NCBI RefSeq assembly: GCF_004358105.1
Contig: NZ_SMYL01000006.1
Location: 124,001 to 188,000 of the forward strand
DNA length: 64,000 nucleotides
DNA from: Sapientia aquatica
GTDB lineage: Bacteria > Pseudomonadota > Gammaproteobacteria > Burkholderiales > Burkholderiaceae_D
Direction of reading: 5' to 3'
Below the pieces are notes generated by a model that had not been told where the DNA came from, searched no databases, and saw nothing but the letters and a program-made list of their open reading frames with translations. The position numbers and the translations under genes are program-made. Shown here piece after piece: positions 25,197 to 33,958 of the stretch. Each line of letters starts with the position of its first letter. Position 1 is the first letter of the stretch.

Positions 25197-26477
25197 ATGA
25201 AAAAAACCCTATTCTGCATTGCCCTGCTCTGGCTAACATGTAGCGCCAACGCGCAAGAAGCGGACGATCTGCAGGCCTTGCAATTGGCCGATCAAATCAT
25301 GACCAAGCCAGAGCAGCCGAGCAATTGGCGCATCTTTGCCGAAGGCGCAGCGCGCGGCGCGGTATTGCGCAGCAGCGATAGTTTTCAAGCGAATCAGCGT
25401 TTGTCTTTTGACGCGCAATACGACAATACTTTTGCGCCCGGTTGGCGTGCAGTTTTTTCTGATCGCTTAGACATCGACAACCCTGCTCAAGCCCCATCAG
25501 ATCGCGCCATTAATACCATCAAAGAAGCCTACTTAAGTTGGCAAGCCCAGCCCAATTTATTATTTGATTTGGGTCGGATTAATGAGCGCAACGGCGTGGC
25601 ACTGGGCTACAACCCAACTGATTATTTTAAAGCCGCCGCGCTGCGTTCCGTGGTCTCGGTCGATCCCAATAGTTTGAAAGAAAACCGTCAGGGCAGCGTG
25701 ATGCTGCGCGCTCAGCAACTGTCCGATAATGGCTCGCTCACGGTTTTATTTTCGCCCAAGCTCAGCGACGCAATCAATGCCGAGCATGAGTACGCCACGT
25801 TCAATCCCGACATCGCGGCAACCAATAACATCAATCGTTGGTTGGTGAGTTATAGCCCAAAATTTTCCAATGACTTCAATCCCAAAGTTTTGCTGTTCAA
25901 GTCCGAGCAATTGCCAACCCAGTTTGGATTAAACTTTACCAGTTTGGTCAACGATGCCACGGTAATTTATTTGGAATGGTCCGGAGGTCGTCGCCCGAAC
26001 TTGCTCACCCAAGCATTACAAGCGCAGGGAATTCCAGTGGCGGACAACAGCGCATTTCGCAATCGCGTATCCAGCGGCGTCACCTACACCACCGACAACA
26101 AAATCTCCATCAGCGCAGAATTCGACTACAACGGCACCGGCCTAGATCAGCAACAATGGAGCGACTTAGGTCGGCCCAACTTGCTTTACGGTGCATATCG
26201 AAAATGGCTGCAAATCGTCCAAGAATCACCCACTAAACAAACGGCTTTTCTCTACGCCACATGGCAAGACGCGGGACTCAATCATCTGGACGTGAGCGCG
26301 ATGGAACGTTTTAACTTGGTTGATTCCAGCCACCTAACCTGGTTAGAGGCGCGCTATCACATGACGCACTCGGAATTTGCCTTGCAATGGCAACGCGATA
26401 GCGGCAGCCGTTTTAGTGAATTTGGAGCGGCGCGACAAAGCCAACTTTGGTCGCTGTTGGGGCGGTTTTATTTTTAA
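25197..26477 (+). CDS. Putative outer-membrane beta-barrel protein of the ABC export unit
   Basis: 426 residues with a signal peptide ending SANAQ. The mature part has alternating amphipathic strands throughout, for example LSFDAQYDNTFAPGWRAVF, SLTVLFSPKL and VTYTTDNKISISAEFDYNG, and ends with aromatic-rich LWSLLGRFYF, the C-terminal phenylalanine expected of barrel proteins. No named family is recognised with confidence. It starts eight bases after the LolA-like gene and is last in the unit, so it is probably the outer-membrane endpoint or receiver of the exported molecule. Confidence 0.75.
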   Translation: MKKTLFCIALLWLTCSANAQEADDLQALQLADQIMTKPEQPSNWRIFAEGAARGAVLRSSDSFQANQRLSFDAQYDNTFAPGWRAVFSDRLDIDNPAQAPSDRAINTIKEAYLSWQAQPNLLFDLGRINERNGVALGYNPTDYFKAAALRSVVSVDPNSLKENRQGSVMLRAQQLSDNGSLTVLFSPKLSDAINAEHEYATFNPDIAATNNINRWLVSYSPKFSNDFNPKVLLFKSEQLPTQFGLNFTSLVNDATVIYLEWSGGRRPNLLTQALQAQGIPVADNSAFRNRVSSGVTYTTDNKISISAEFDYNGTGLDQQQWSDLGRPNLLYGAYRKWLQIVQESPTKQTAFLYATWQDAGLNHLDVSAMERFNLVDSSHLTWLEARYHMTHSEFALQWQRDSGSRFSEFGAARQSQLWSLLGRFYF

Positions 26478-26499
26478 TCGGCCAGCCAAGAATATCGTC

Positions 26500-26530
26500 T
26501 ATAATCGCCCCCGTTTTTGTTATCAGGAAG
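26500..26530 (+). promoter_or_regulatory. Promoter -10 and ribosome site of the Hsp70 gene
   Basis: A perfect TATAAT at 26500-26505 lies 30 bases before the yegD ATG and AGGAAG at 26525-26530 is the ribosome site. No good -35 is seen 16-18 bases further up. The element separates yegD from the upstream export operon, though read-through is possible. Confidence 0.45.
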
Positions 26531-26534
26531 TGCA

Positions 26535-27812
26535 ATGTCGCAAGCTTGTGGAATCGATTTCGGTACGTCTAATTCAACGGTTGGTTGGCATGCAAATGGC
26601 CAATCGAGCTTGTTAGCGCTTGAACAAGATAAGGCTACTTTGCCCTCTGTCGTTTTTTTCAATCACGAAGAAGACGAAATCACTTACGGGCGCACTGCCT
26701 TATCGACCTATTTATCCGGCTATGAAGGCCGTTTAATGCGCTCGATGAAAAGCTTGCTCGGAACCCCTTTGATTGAAGGCCAAACCGAAGTCATGGGTCG
26801 CACTTTGGCGTTTCGCGATTTGCTGTCTGGCTTTATTGGTGAGCTCAAAAAACGGGCAGAGCAGTCGGCAGGGCAAACTTTTAGCAAGGCCGTTTTTGGC
26901 CGTCCGGTGCACTTTATTGACGATGACAGCGCTGCCGACCAGTTAGCACAAAACACCTTAGAACATATCGCCAAAGCGGTTGGTTTTAAAGAAGTGCAAT
27001 TTCAGTTCGAGCCGATTGCCGCGGCCTTGGATTACGAGTCCAGCATTGAGCGTGAAGAGTTGGTATTGATCGTCGATATTGGCGGCGGAACGTCGGACTT
27101 TTCGTTGGTGCGATTGTCGCCTGAGCGCAGCACTCAGGCAGATCGGCAAGCCGATATTTTGGGCAATGGCGGCGTGCATATTGGTGGAACGGATTTCGAT
27201 AAATACTTAAGCCTTGGCCAGGTCATGCCGATGTTGGGATTGGGCGGCAAACTTGCCAATGGCGTGGATATGCCATCCTCGTATTATTTCAATCTGGCGA
27301 CTTGGCACACGATTAATCAACTCTACACAAAAAAAGTCACGCGCGAACTGCAAGATATTTATCGTGAAGTAAGCGATTCGCACTTGCGCACCGCTATCGA
27401 ACGCTTATTAAATTTGGTTGATCAGCGCGACGGACATTGGCTGGCGCAGCAAACTGAGGAAGCCAAGATTCTGTTGACTAGCCAAGACATCATCACACTG
27501 ACGCTGGATCGCTTACGTAGCAAATCAAGTAGTGAGGGCGATTGCATTTTACAACTGACGAGCGCCGATTTTGCTGCTGCGACGGCACATCTAATCGATC
27601 AAATTGAAAACGCGGTCAAGCATACTTTGGGTATGGCTGGAGTTGCTATTACTGAGGTGGATACGGTGTTTTTTACCGGCGGTTCGAGTAGCGTGCGCGG
27701 CCTGCGCCAACGTATTGCGGCATTAGTGCCCGATGCTAAACATATCGATGGTGATTTGTTTGGCAGCATCGGGCGTGGCTTGGGCTTGGATGCTGCTCGC
27801 CGCTTTGCTTAG
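26535..27812 (+). CDS. yegD: Hsp70-family ATPase, YegD-like
   Basis: 425 residues from the ATG at 26535. The actin/Hsp70 nucleotide fold is clear: phosphate 1 IDFGTSNSTVGW (near residue 6), phosphate 2 LIVDIGGGTSDFSLVRL (about 177-193), and the adenosine motif VFFTGGSSSVRGLRQRI near residue 380. Length and order match YegD, an Hsp70 relative without the usual substrate-binding and lid domains. Its partners and substrates are not known. No J-domain or GrpE gene is adjacent; a J-domain gene occurs 20 kb away at 47854. Confidence 0.87.
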   Translation: MSQACGIDFGTSNSTVGWHANGQSSLLALEQDKATLPSVVFFNHEEDEITYGRTALSTYLSGYEGRLMRSMKSLLGTPLIEGQTEVMGRTLAFRDLLSGFIGELKKRAEQSAGQTFSKAVFGRPVHFIDDDSAADQLAQNTLEHIAKAVGFKEVQFQFEPIAAALDYESSIEREELVLIVDIGGGTSDFSLVRLSPERSTQADRQADILGNGGVHIGGTDFDKYLSLGQVMPMLGLGGKLANGVDMPSSYYFNLATWHTINQLYTKKVTRELQDIYREVSDSHLRTAIERLLNLVDQRDGHWLAQQTEEAKILLTSQDIITLTLDRLRSKSSSEGDCILQLTSADFAAATAHLIDQIENAVKHTLGMAGVAITEVDTVFFTGGSSSVRGLRQRIAALVPDAKHIDGDLFGSIGRGLGLDAARRFA

Positions 27813-27855
27813 TCAACTAACGACTATGCAAAGAGCGAGCAAACCGACTTAACCA

Positions 27856-29646
27856 TTACAAGCCTGCGCCAAAGACCTTCTTACCAGCAAACATCGTCGC
27901 GAGTACTTTCGCGTCTTTCAATTCGTCGGCACTCACCGCCAACACATCGCGATCTACCAACACCAAATCTGCGCGTTTGCCAGCAGCTAACGTCCCAATC
28001 GTTTTTAATTGATTCAGCACGTCGGCGGAATTTCTGGTGTAAGCGTACAGCATCGCTAAACGTGGCATACGTTGTTCGGGAAATAAAACGCCTTCTGGGC
28101 CTTTACGCACTTCGGCTTGCGCCATCGCTGCGAATGGTGCGGCAGAGGTCACTGGCCAATCGCTCGCGCCCGCTATTTCCGCGCCCTTCTCTAACATGCT
28201 TCTAGCCGGATACATGTTTGGATAAATGCTTGCATCGACATAAGGCTTAATCAATTCAATCGTGCTTGGATCGCCCAAGGCCCACAGCAATTGTAATGCT
28301 GCGATCACGTTGTATTGGGCGAAGCGTTGCTGATCTTGTGGATCAACGAACTGCGCGTGGGTGATAGCGTGTTTTAGCTTGCCGTTCGGGTTGGCTTTGC
28401 GCGCTACTTCGAACGCATCCAATCCTGCTTTAACCGCGCCGTCTCCAATCGCATGCACATGCACTAGCAAGCCGCGCTTGTCGGCCTCGGTGACCATGCT
28501 ATTCATGGCAGCCTGTTTAAACATGGGCGGAACTGTTTGACCGGTGTTGCTATATGGTTTGGTCAACGCAGCAGTTTGGGACGGGTACTCCACTACGCCA
28601 TCGGCAAACACTTTGAGTCCAGGAATAGTGAGGTTAGGAATGTCTTTGAATTGCTTACGCAGTTTTTCTACCAACGCGAGTTGACCAAGACCCGCGTCGG
28701 GCGACACGACTGGATAGGCTGCTACGTGCGCACTGAGCAAACCTTGCTTGGCTAATTCTTGATAAATCGGCAGCAGACCGACATCATCGGCTTCCAAGGC
28801 CGAGCCGCTCGCGTCGCCAATCGCGGCAGCATCCAACCAACCGGTAATACCAACGCTATTCATGTATTGCACACCTGCGACTCCCGCGGCGAACATGACT
28901 TCGGGCGTTGGTTTTGGCAAGCTTGCGTCGATTAAGCTTTTACCAAAATCGACCACAAAGCCGTTTGGCGCAGAATCACTGCCTAGGCCAAAAAACTTTT
29001 GCTTTTCCGCTGGCAATTGGCGCACAAATTCAGCGTTTAAGCCAGCGCGTTGGCGCGCGGCCAAATTCGCCCAACCGGTGTGTCCATCGCCGCCACTCAA
29101 GACAATTGGCATTGCAGCGTAAGGACCTTGACTCAAGATGGCATCCAACTCGGCCGAGTGCGACCAATAACCTAAATCAAGATCGTAGATAACTAAGGTG
29201 TCGCCGATGAAGCTTTTTTTGTCCGCGATTTGCTTGTCAATAAAAGCGACTAAATTGGGAATCGACACGGAATCATCGGCGTAATTAGCCATGATTAACG
29301 TTACGCCGCCCATCAATGGATGAGCGTGTGCGTCTATCATGCCGGGCATTAAAAATTGACCGTGCAGATCAACTTTATGCGCTGTTTTGCCAGCGGCTTT
29401 TTCAACCGCACTTTGGCTACCTACCGCGACAATCGTATCGCCACGAATCGCTACTGCTTCGGCGTAGGGTGCGTTGTATTCGGCGGTAAATACGTGGGCA
29501 TTGAAATACAGCGTGGTTTCTTTATCAGCCTTGTTCGAGGAATCAGCGGCAAGGGCTAGGTGAGCAGCGGATAGCGATAACGCTCCAGCAAACAGCAATT
29601 TAACAGCGCGCGTTATGAGACGTGCTTGTTTCAAATCAGTCGACAT
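27856..29646 (-). CDS. Exported amidohydrolase, YtcJ/AepA-like
   Basis: 596 residues with a signal peptide (AGALSLSAAHLALA), so likely periplasmic. The amidohydrolase 3 (PF07969-type) pattern is visible: the N-terminal beta-sandwich, the HxH metal motif in PGMIDAHAHPLMGG, LLVHVHAIGDGAVKAGLDAF, KHAITHAQFVD, a late Asp in GASDWPVTS, and the C-terminal NSADVLNQLKTIGTLAAGKRADLVLVD. It hydrolyses an unknown C-N bond. It lies 85-90 bases behind a TonB-dependent receptor on the same strand and is probably expressed with it, suggesting use of an imported compound. Confidence 0.88.
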   Translation of the reverse strand: MSTDLKQARLITRAVKLLFAGALSLSAAHLALAADSSNKADKETTLYFNAHVFTAEYNAPYAEAVAIRGDTIVAVGSQSAVEKAAGKTAHKVDLHGQFLMPGMIDAHAHPLMGGVTLIMANYADDSVSIPNLVAFIDKQIADKKSFIGDTLVIYDLDLGYWSHSAELDAILSQGPYAAMPIVLSGGDGHTGWANLAARQRAGLNAEFVRQLPAEKQKFFGLGSDSAPNGFVVDFGKSLIDASLPKPTPEVMFAAGVAGVQYMNSVGITGWLDAAAIGDASGSALEADDVGLLPIYQELAKQGLLSAHVAAYPVVSPDAGLGQLALVEKLRKQFKDIPNLTIPGLKVFADGVVEYPSQTAALTKPYSNTGQTVPPMFKQAAMNSMVTEADKRGLLVHVHAIGDGAVKAGLDAFEVARKANPNGKLKHAITHAQFVDPQDQQRFAQYNVIAALQLLWALGDPSTIELIKPYVDASIYPNMYPARSMLEKGAEIAGASDWPVTSAAPFAAMAQAEVRKGPEGVLFPEQRMPRLAMLYAYTRNSADVLNQLKTIGTLAAGKRADLVLVDRDVLAVSADELKDAKVLATMFAGKKVFGAGL

Positions 29647-29735
29647 TGAATTTCCTTTTCTTGGGGCGCACTACGCCTAGCTCAGTCTGGCGACATCGCA
29701 GGCGGTGCGTTGTAGTTTTTTGATGAGGTTAATGA

Positions 29736-32132
29736 TTAGTAGCGATAATTGACTGTCATCCCAATCGTGCGTGGTCGCCACGTGCGATCAAAGTACAAGG
29801 TAGAAGGCACGGTGTCATGCTGATGCACCAGCTCAGGCAGGGAATTAAAGACGTTGTTGATAAACAGCGAGCCATCCCAACCGTTCCAACGCACACCGGC
29901 GCGTAAGCCCATGATTTTTGTCTCCGGCATGCCGATAGCATACGGGTCGTTGGCGCCATTGGCGGGATTTTGAACGGGCGTTTGGCCTTGTTGACGGGTG
30001 TTGAATTGATAGTCGCCATGCAAATACGGTTTGATGTCTTCAAAGCCGGTGAACTTATAATCGGCGCTCAAGGTAAAGCTCCACGGCGTGGTCGATAAAA
30101 AATCACCTTTGGACACAATTGGCGCACCTTGACCGGTCGTTCCAGCAATCACAGTTTGGCTGTAACGCGCATTGGTGTAGGCTGCTTCAAGCGACAACAA
30201 TAAGTTGGCAACAGGTTTAAAACGGATTGAAGTGTCAGCCCCTTTGCTAATCGCTGCGCCTAAGTTAGCGGCGAATTCATTACCGCATCCTGGCAAATAC
30301 ACGGCTTGTTGAATATTGCTCCAATCAACGTAAAACGCGCTGCTGTCAATTTGCAGGCTACGATTTAAGAAACTGTTTTTTGAACCAATTTCGTAGCTCC
30401 ACAAGGAATCGGATTTGTAGGTAGCTGGCGCACCGGTCAAACCTAAGTTTTGTAAATCTGCTGCGCACAAGGTGCCTAAATCGGGATTAATACCGCCAAC
30501 GCGATACCCTTTTGCCGCGGAGAAATACAACAAATCATCGGCATCGGGTTGCCATGACAAACCAAACTTTGGCGTGACTGGCGTTTCCTTCAAACTCGAT
30601 ACAGTGCTCGATGCAACAGGGCCAATAAATGGGCCAGCGAAGTTTTCGACACCATCCGATTTAATATTGGCGACCCGCAAACCGGTGGTCAATTTAATCG
30701 TACTGGTCAGATCAAAATCAGTTTGACCGAAGAGGGCAATTTGTTTGTCGGTGGCGCTAAATGGGCCTTGATTAACCAAGACGCCCGGCGCCAAACCCGG
30801 AAAAGGTTGCAAGCCGGCTGCGTTCATCACTGCCAAGTCGGTCATTACTTCCGTATTACGTTCTACTTGGCGCGATAAGAATAGACCAGCGACCCAAGTT
30901 AAGCGTGCTTTGGGATCGGAAGATTGCAGCTTTAACTCTTCAATCACATTGCGTTGACTATCTGTAAACGTCGCGGAGCCGGTTCCACCGGCATTACTGG
31001 CATAGGGATTGTCCAGAAATAAGGTACCTAAGAATTGGGTGTAATCGCTGCTGCCCGATTGATCACGGGCAAAGTACGACGTGCTCGAGGTCAATTTTGA
31101 CCAGCCCAAATCCGAGTTGATTTTTACCGCCCACAGGGTGAACGGGTCTTTGCTGGTGTTTGGTAAGGCATTACCGTTCAATAATGTACCGTTGGCAGGA
31201 TCGGATAGCGATTCCCAATAGGCGCTGGTGTCATTGAGCTTGAGTTCTTGGTGATAGACCGAAGCAACAATGCTGGTGTCTTTGCTGGCCTGCACTTTTA
31301 AGGCAGCGCGCGCTGTCGAAGTGTCTTGCCAGTTGGCGTTATGTTGCACCACGCCACTAGGCAAATTGGTGGCAGGATTGACGCTAACACGATCGACATA
31401 GCCGCCATCATGGCGCGTCGAGGCTGACACACGCAATCCAACCACATCGGTTACCAAGGCAGTGCCAAAGGCAGCGCCCGCTTCGTAACTCGGCGCGCCA
31501 AATTTAGTCGAACCAACTTCGGAATGCAGGTACACGGACTCTTCATTCAAACTTGGTTCTGGCTGGATAAAGCGCACTGCGCCGCCTTCGGAGCCCGCGC
31601 CAAACAGCGTGCCTTGCGGGCCGCGCAGCATTTCAACGCGCTCTAAATCAAATAATGCTGGAAATGGAGAAATCGAGCCGAACGATAAATGCCGCGTTTG
31701 AATCGGCGTGTCATCAATATAAACACCGGTAGTGGAAGCACCCGCGCTGGAAGAAATTCCGCGCACCGAGACTTCAGAACCTTCGTCGTTATAGTTACCG
31801 GTGGCACTCGTAGCACTGCGGCTAAATTCCACGCCCGGCATGATGCGGGTCAGATCATCAATGCTGCGTATGCCTTCGTTATCGAGTTGCTGTGCAGTGA
31901 TCGCTTGCACGCTGACTGGCGTGTCTTTGAGCAGCGTGGCACGGCGTTGCGCGGTGATTGTTACTTGCGGAATTTCGTTCGCTGCGCCAACGGCCGCCGC
32001 GCTCGTTTTTTGATCGGTTTGCTGGGTTGGCTCTGGTGCGGCTTGTTGCGCTATGACGTTCATGGCATAGCCAGACAGCGTCGCTATCATACCGAGCGCG
32101 CAGACTCGACTAATCCTGTTATTTTTCTTCAT
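29736..32132 (-). CDS. TonB-dependent receptor, ligand unknown
   Basis: 798 residues from the ATG at 32132, nine bases downstream of AGGGGAG. An ATG at 32141 adds three residues but directly abuts that site. A signal peptide ends near NVIAQQ. The plug has IPQVTITAQRRATLLKDTPVSVQAIT, MPGVEFSR, GVYIDDTPI and LERVEMLRGPQGTLFGAGSEGGAVRF, typical of the large catecholate/sphingomonad-like receptor group. The barrel contains RVGGINPDL and ends in NYRY. No ligand can be assigned. The amidohydrolase follows and a LuxR-type regulator lies upstream on the same strand. Confidence 0.9.
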   Translation of the reverse strand: MKKNNRISRVCALGMIATLSGYAMNVIAQQAAPEPTQQTDQKTSAAAVGAANEIPQVTITAQRRATLLKDTPVSVQAITAQQLDNEGIRSIDDLTRIMPGVEFSRSATSATGNYNDEGSEVSVRGISSSAGASTTGVYIDDTPIQTRHLSFGSISPFPALFDLERVEMLRGPQGTLFGAGSEGGAVRFIQPEPSLNEESVYLHSEVGSTKFGAPSYEAGAAFGTALVTDVVGLRVSASTRHDGGYVDRVSVNPATNLPSGVVQHNANWQDTSTARAALKVQASKDTSIVASVYHQELKLNDTSAYWESLSDPANGTLLNGNALPNTSKDPFTLWAVKINSDLGWSKLTSSTSYFARDQSGSSDYTQFLGTLFLDNPYASNAGGTGSATFTDSQRNVIEELKLQSSDPKARLTWVAGLFLSRQVERNTEVMTDLAVMNAAGLQPFPGLAPGVLVNQGPFSATDKQIALFGQTDFDLTSTIKLTTGLRVANIKSDGVENFAGPFIGPVASSTVSSLKETPVTPKFGLSWQPDADDLLYFSAAKGYRVGGINPDLGTLCAADLQNLGLTGAPATYKSDSLWSYEIGSKNSFLNRSLQIDSSAFYVDWSNIQQAVYLPGCGNEFAANLGAAISKGADTSIRFKPVANLLLSLEAAYTNARYSQTVIAGTTGQGAPIVSKGDFLSTTPWSFTLSADYKFTGFEDIKPYLHGDYQFNTRQQGQTPVQNPANGANDPYAIGMPETKIMGLRAGVRWNGWDGSLFINNVFNSLPELVHQHDTVPSTLYFDRTWRPRTIGMTVNYRY

Positions 32133-32411
32133 GTACTCCATCTCCCCTATTGTTCAATGTGTAGCGCTTGACCGATTTTTAATAAGAGTTTGGTCAATGC
32201 GGCAGTGCCTAATTGGTCGCTTCCCGTCGTTGATGCAGCTCGATCAATACCGATCAGCTACTGCATCACAAGGCGGTCAAACCCAAAAAAGGACAATCAA
32301 TAGTAGCAATGGCACATGGTGCTTCATACCTAGCAGATGCTAGGGGCTACAACATAACAAGAGAGAATGCAGAAGCGAGTACAGGATGGGCCAGCGCCGT
32401 AGGGCGCAAAC

Positions 32412-33413
32412 TTAAGAATGTGCCGTGCGCGATTTTTTACCCAGCGCGATGCCGAGTTCAATTTTATTTTTGACGTCCAATTTGGAATAACATTGGGTGA
32501 GGTAGGAGCGCACCGTGCCGGGCGAAAGATTAAGCGACGTCGCGATTTCTTTGTACGAATTGCCTTTGGCAAAAGCCAGCGCTACGGCTTCTTCGCGTGG
32601 CGTTAACGCGGAGGGGCGAATCTGCCCGCATTGCAGGCGGATTTGCTTTCCTGTCGTTTTCTCGTTCCAAATGTTAATGCTCTTACCGCGAAATACTTCA
32701 CTATTTCCGGTGCCGAACAAGCGCCGCAGTTTTTCTGGCAAAACGTTACCATCCCACTCGGGAAATTCCGCATGTAATTTTGCGGCAAAGACTGGGCTGA
32801 TTTCCACAATGTGTCCATTCAAATCAACCAAGCAGGCATTCGGTATTTGGGTTGAGGACTCGCTGGCTAAGGCTAGTCGTAAATTAATTGACCAAGCTTG
32901 CACCAGATGCCCGACCGCGGATTGCATCAATTGACGCTCGGCTTCATTAAATTCCGCGCCCTGCCCATTTCGAAACACCGACATAAACATACCTACACCG
33001 CTGGCCGGATCTTTTTGCGCGGACGTTATGCCAAAACGCAGCCCGTATTTATTATCGAACGCATTCATCGCCGGGCTGCCATTCAAGCCGCCATCGTTCC
33101 ACATCACGACTTGCCCTTCGGATTGATCAAGCTCTTGCACCAAGGGATCTTGATCGATGACTTGGATGAAGTCGGGCACAAAGCTCGCATCCAATTTATA
33201 CAAGGACGCCTGAGCAACAAGCAGGCGCTGTCTCTTATGCAAACCTGTACCCCACCAGGCCGAATCAATGTTGAGCAAGCGATCCAACAAACGAAATGCT
33301 TCAGGGCGAAATTCATCGACTGCCACACGACTAGCGGCCGCATACAAGTCGAATAGAAATCGACTGAACTCGTCGTTCGACGAATGAATGTTCCACTTTA
33401 GGGATTCGTTCAA
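32412..33413 (-). CDS. LuxR-type HTH transcriptional regulator
   Basis: 333 residues beginning at a TTG (33413). The start is fixed because a TAA is the codon immediately upstream and a GGAG lies eight bases before it. The C-terminal HTH (about 268-325) reads SALTPREEAVALAFAKGNSYKEIA, then LSPGTVRSYLTQCYSKL, a standard LuxR/FixJ-type domain. The first 250 residues contain a PAS/GAF-like region (ACLVDLNGHIVEISPVFAAKL) but no response-regulator receiver, so control is by ligand or protein rather than phosphorylation. It lies next to the TonB receptor and amidohydrolase genes, which are its likely targets. Confidence 0.87.
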   Translation of the reverse strand: MNESLKWNIHSSNDEFSRFLFDLYAAASRVAVDEFRPEAFRLLDRLLNIDSAWWGTGLHKRQRLLVAQASLYKLDASFVPDFIQVIDQDPLVQELDQSEGQVVMWNDGGLNGSPAMNAFDNKYGLRFGITSAQKDPASGVGMFMSVFRNGQGAEFNEAERQLMQSAVGHLVQAWSINLRLALASESSTQIPNACLVDLNGHIVEISPVFAAKLHAEFPEWDGNVLPEKLRRLFGTGNSEVFRGKSINIWNEKTTGKQIRLQCGQIRPSALTPREEAVALAFAKGNSYKEIATSLNLSPGTVRSYLTQCYSKLDVKNKIELGIALGKKSRTAHS

Positions 33414-33895
33414 TTAATGCACTCCAGTTGCACGCGCTTGCTTTTCCATTACGGTTGCTGGCAGACAACGACAGCAGCAATCCGGCTCATTCAAACCATA
33501 CAAATATGTACGAAAGGAATCGGGTATAGACTTCGTAATTAATTTCTTTTCGGAAATTATGAACAGCACTTGGTATCGCGTCAATTTTTTCGGATTAAAG
33601 GTTGTGAACGTCAAATCCGAACTAGCCCCGCAAATAGCGCGTCAATAGTGCCTTCAGCGACCAACAAAGCTGGTCAAAATGGGAGTGTTGAAAAACATTA
33701 TTTCTATATTGGACTACAATATTCCTGCACGGAAATCAAAGGTTTCGCTCAAAATCGTTGATTTTTTGTAATTGGAAGTGATCAAACCCAGTTTTGCACG
33801 AGCGAGTAAGTTTGCGTCCGCTAGGCTAACCAGTAGTGTTGCTTGAACTATTGGGAAGCCAAACGCGCAAATAGACGTTGAAAATATTTTGTTTG
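33414..33895. other. Intergenic region upstream of the formate dehydrogenase operon
   Basis: The 545-base gap between the LuxR-type regulator (transcribed leftwards) and fdnG (rightwards) holds no convincing gene. Short frames of about 60 codons exist on both strands but lack ribosome sites and recognisable content. It must contain two divergent promoters. I looked for an FNR-type TTGAT-N4-ATCAA site and did not find one. Confidence 0.5.
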
Positions 33896-33925
33896 TTGAC
33901 GCAATACGCACCAAATATTTTTATA
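33896..33925 (+). promoter_or_regulatory. Putative sigma-70 promoter of the fdn operon
   Basis: TTGACG (33896-33901) is followed after 18 bases by TTTATA (33920-33925), about 34 bases before the fdnG ATG. Spacing and hexamers are close to consensus. GAGGAT before the ATG is the ribosome site. Confidence 0.45.
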
Positions 33926-33958
33926 AATCGACAAAACTTTCTACCGACGAGGATAACC

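Noticed and set aside
32394-32407. GCGCC/GGCGC mini-hairpin after the LuxR-type gene
   Set aside because: Five base pairs and no T-run on the minus strand; not convincing as a terminator.
33740-33790. FNR-like TTGAT/ATCAA half sites before fdnG
   Set aside because: The half sites are outward facing and wrongly spaced, so no FNR box.
33570-33914. Short frames of 60-66 codons on both strands in the fdn upstream gap
   Set aside because: No ribosome site, no recognisable family, AT-rich promoter-like DNA.
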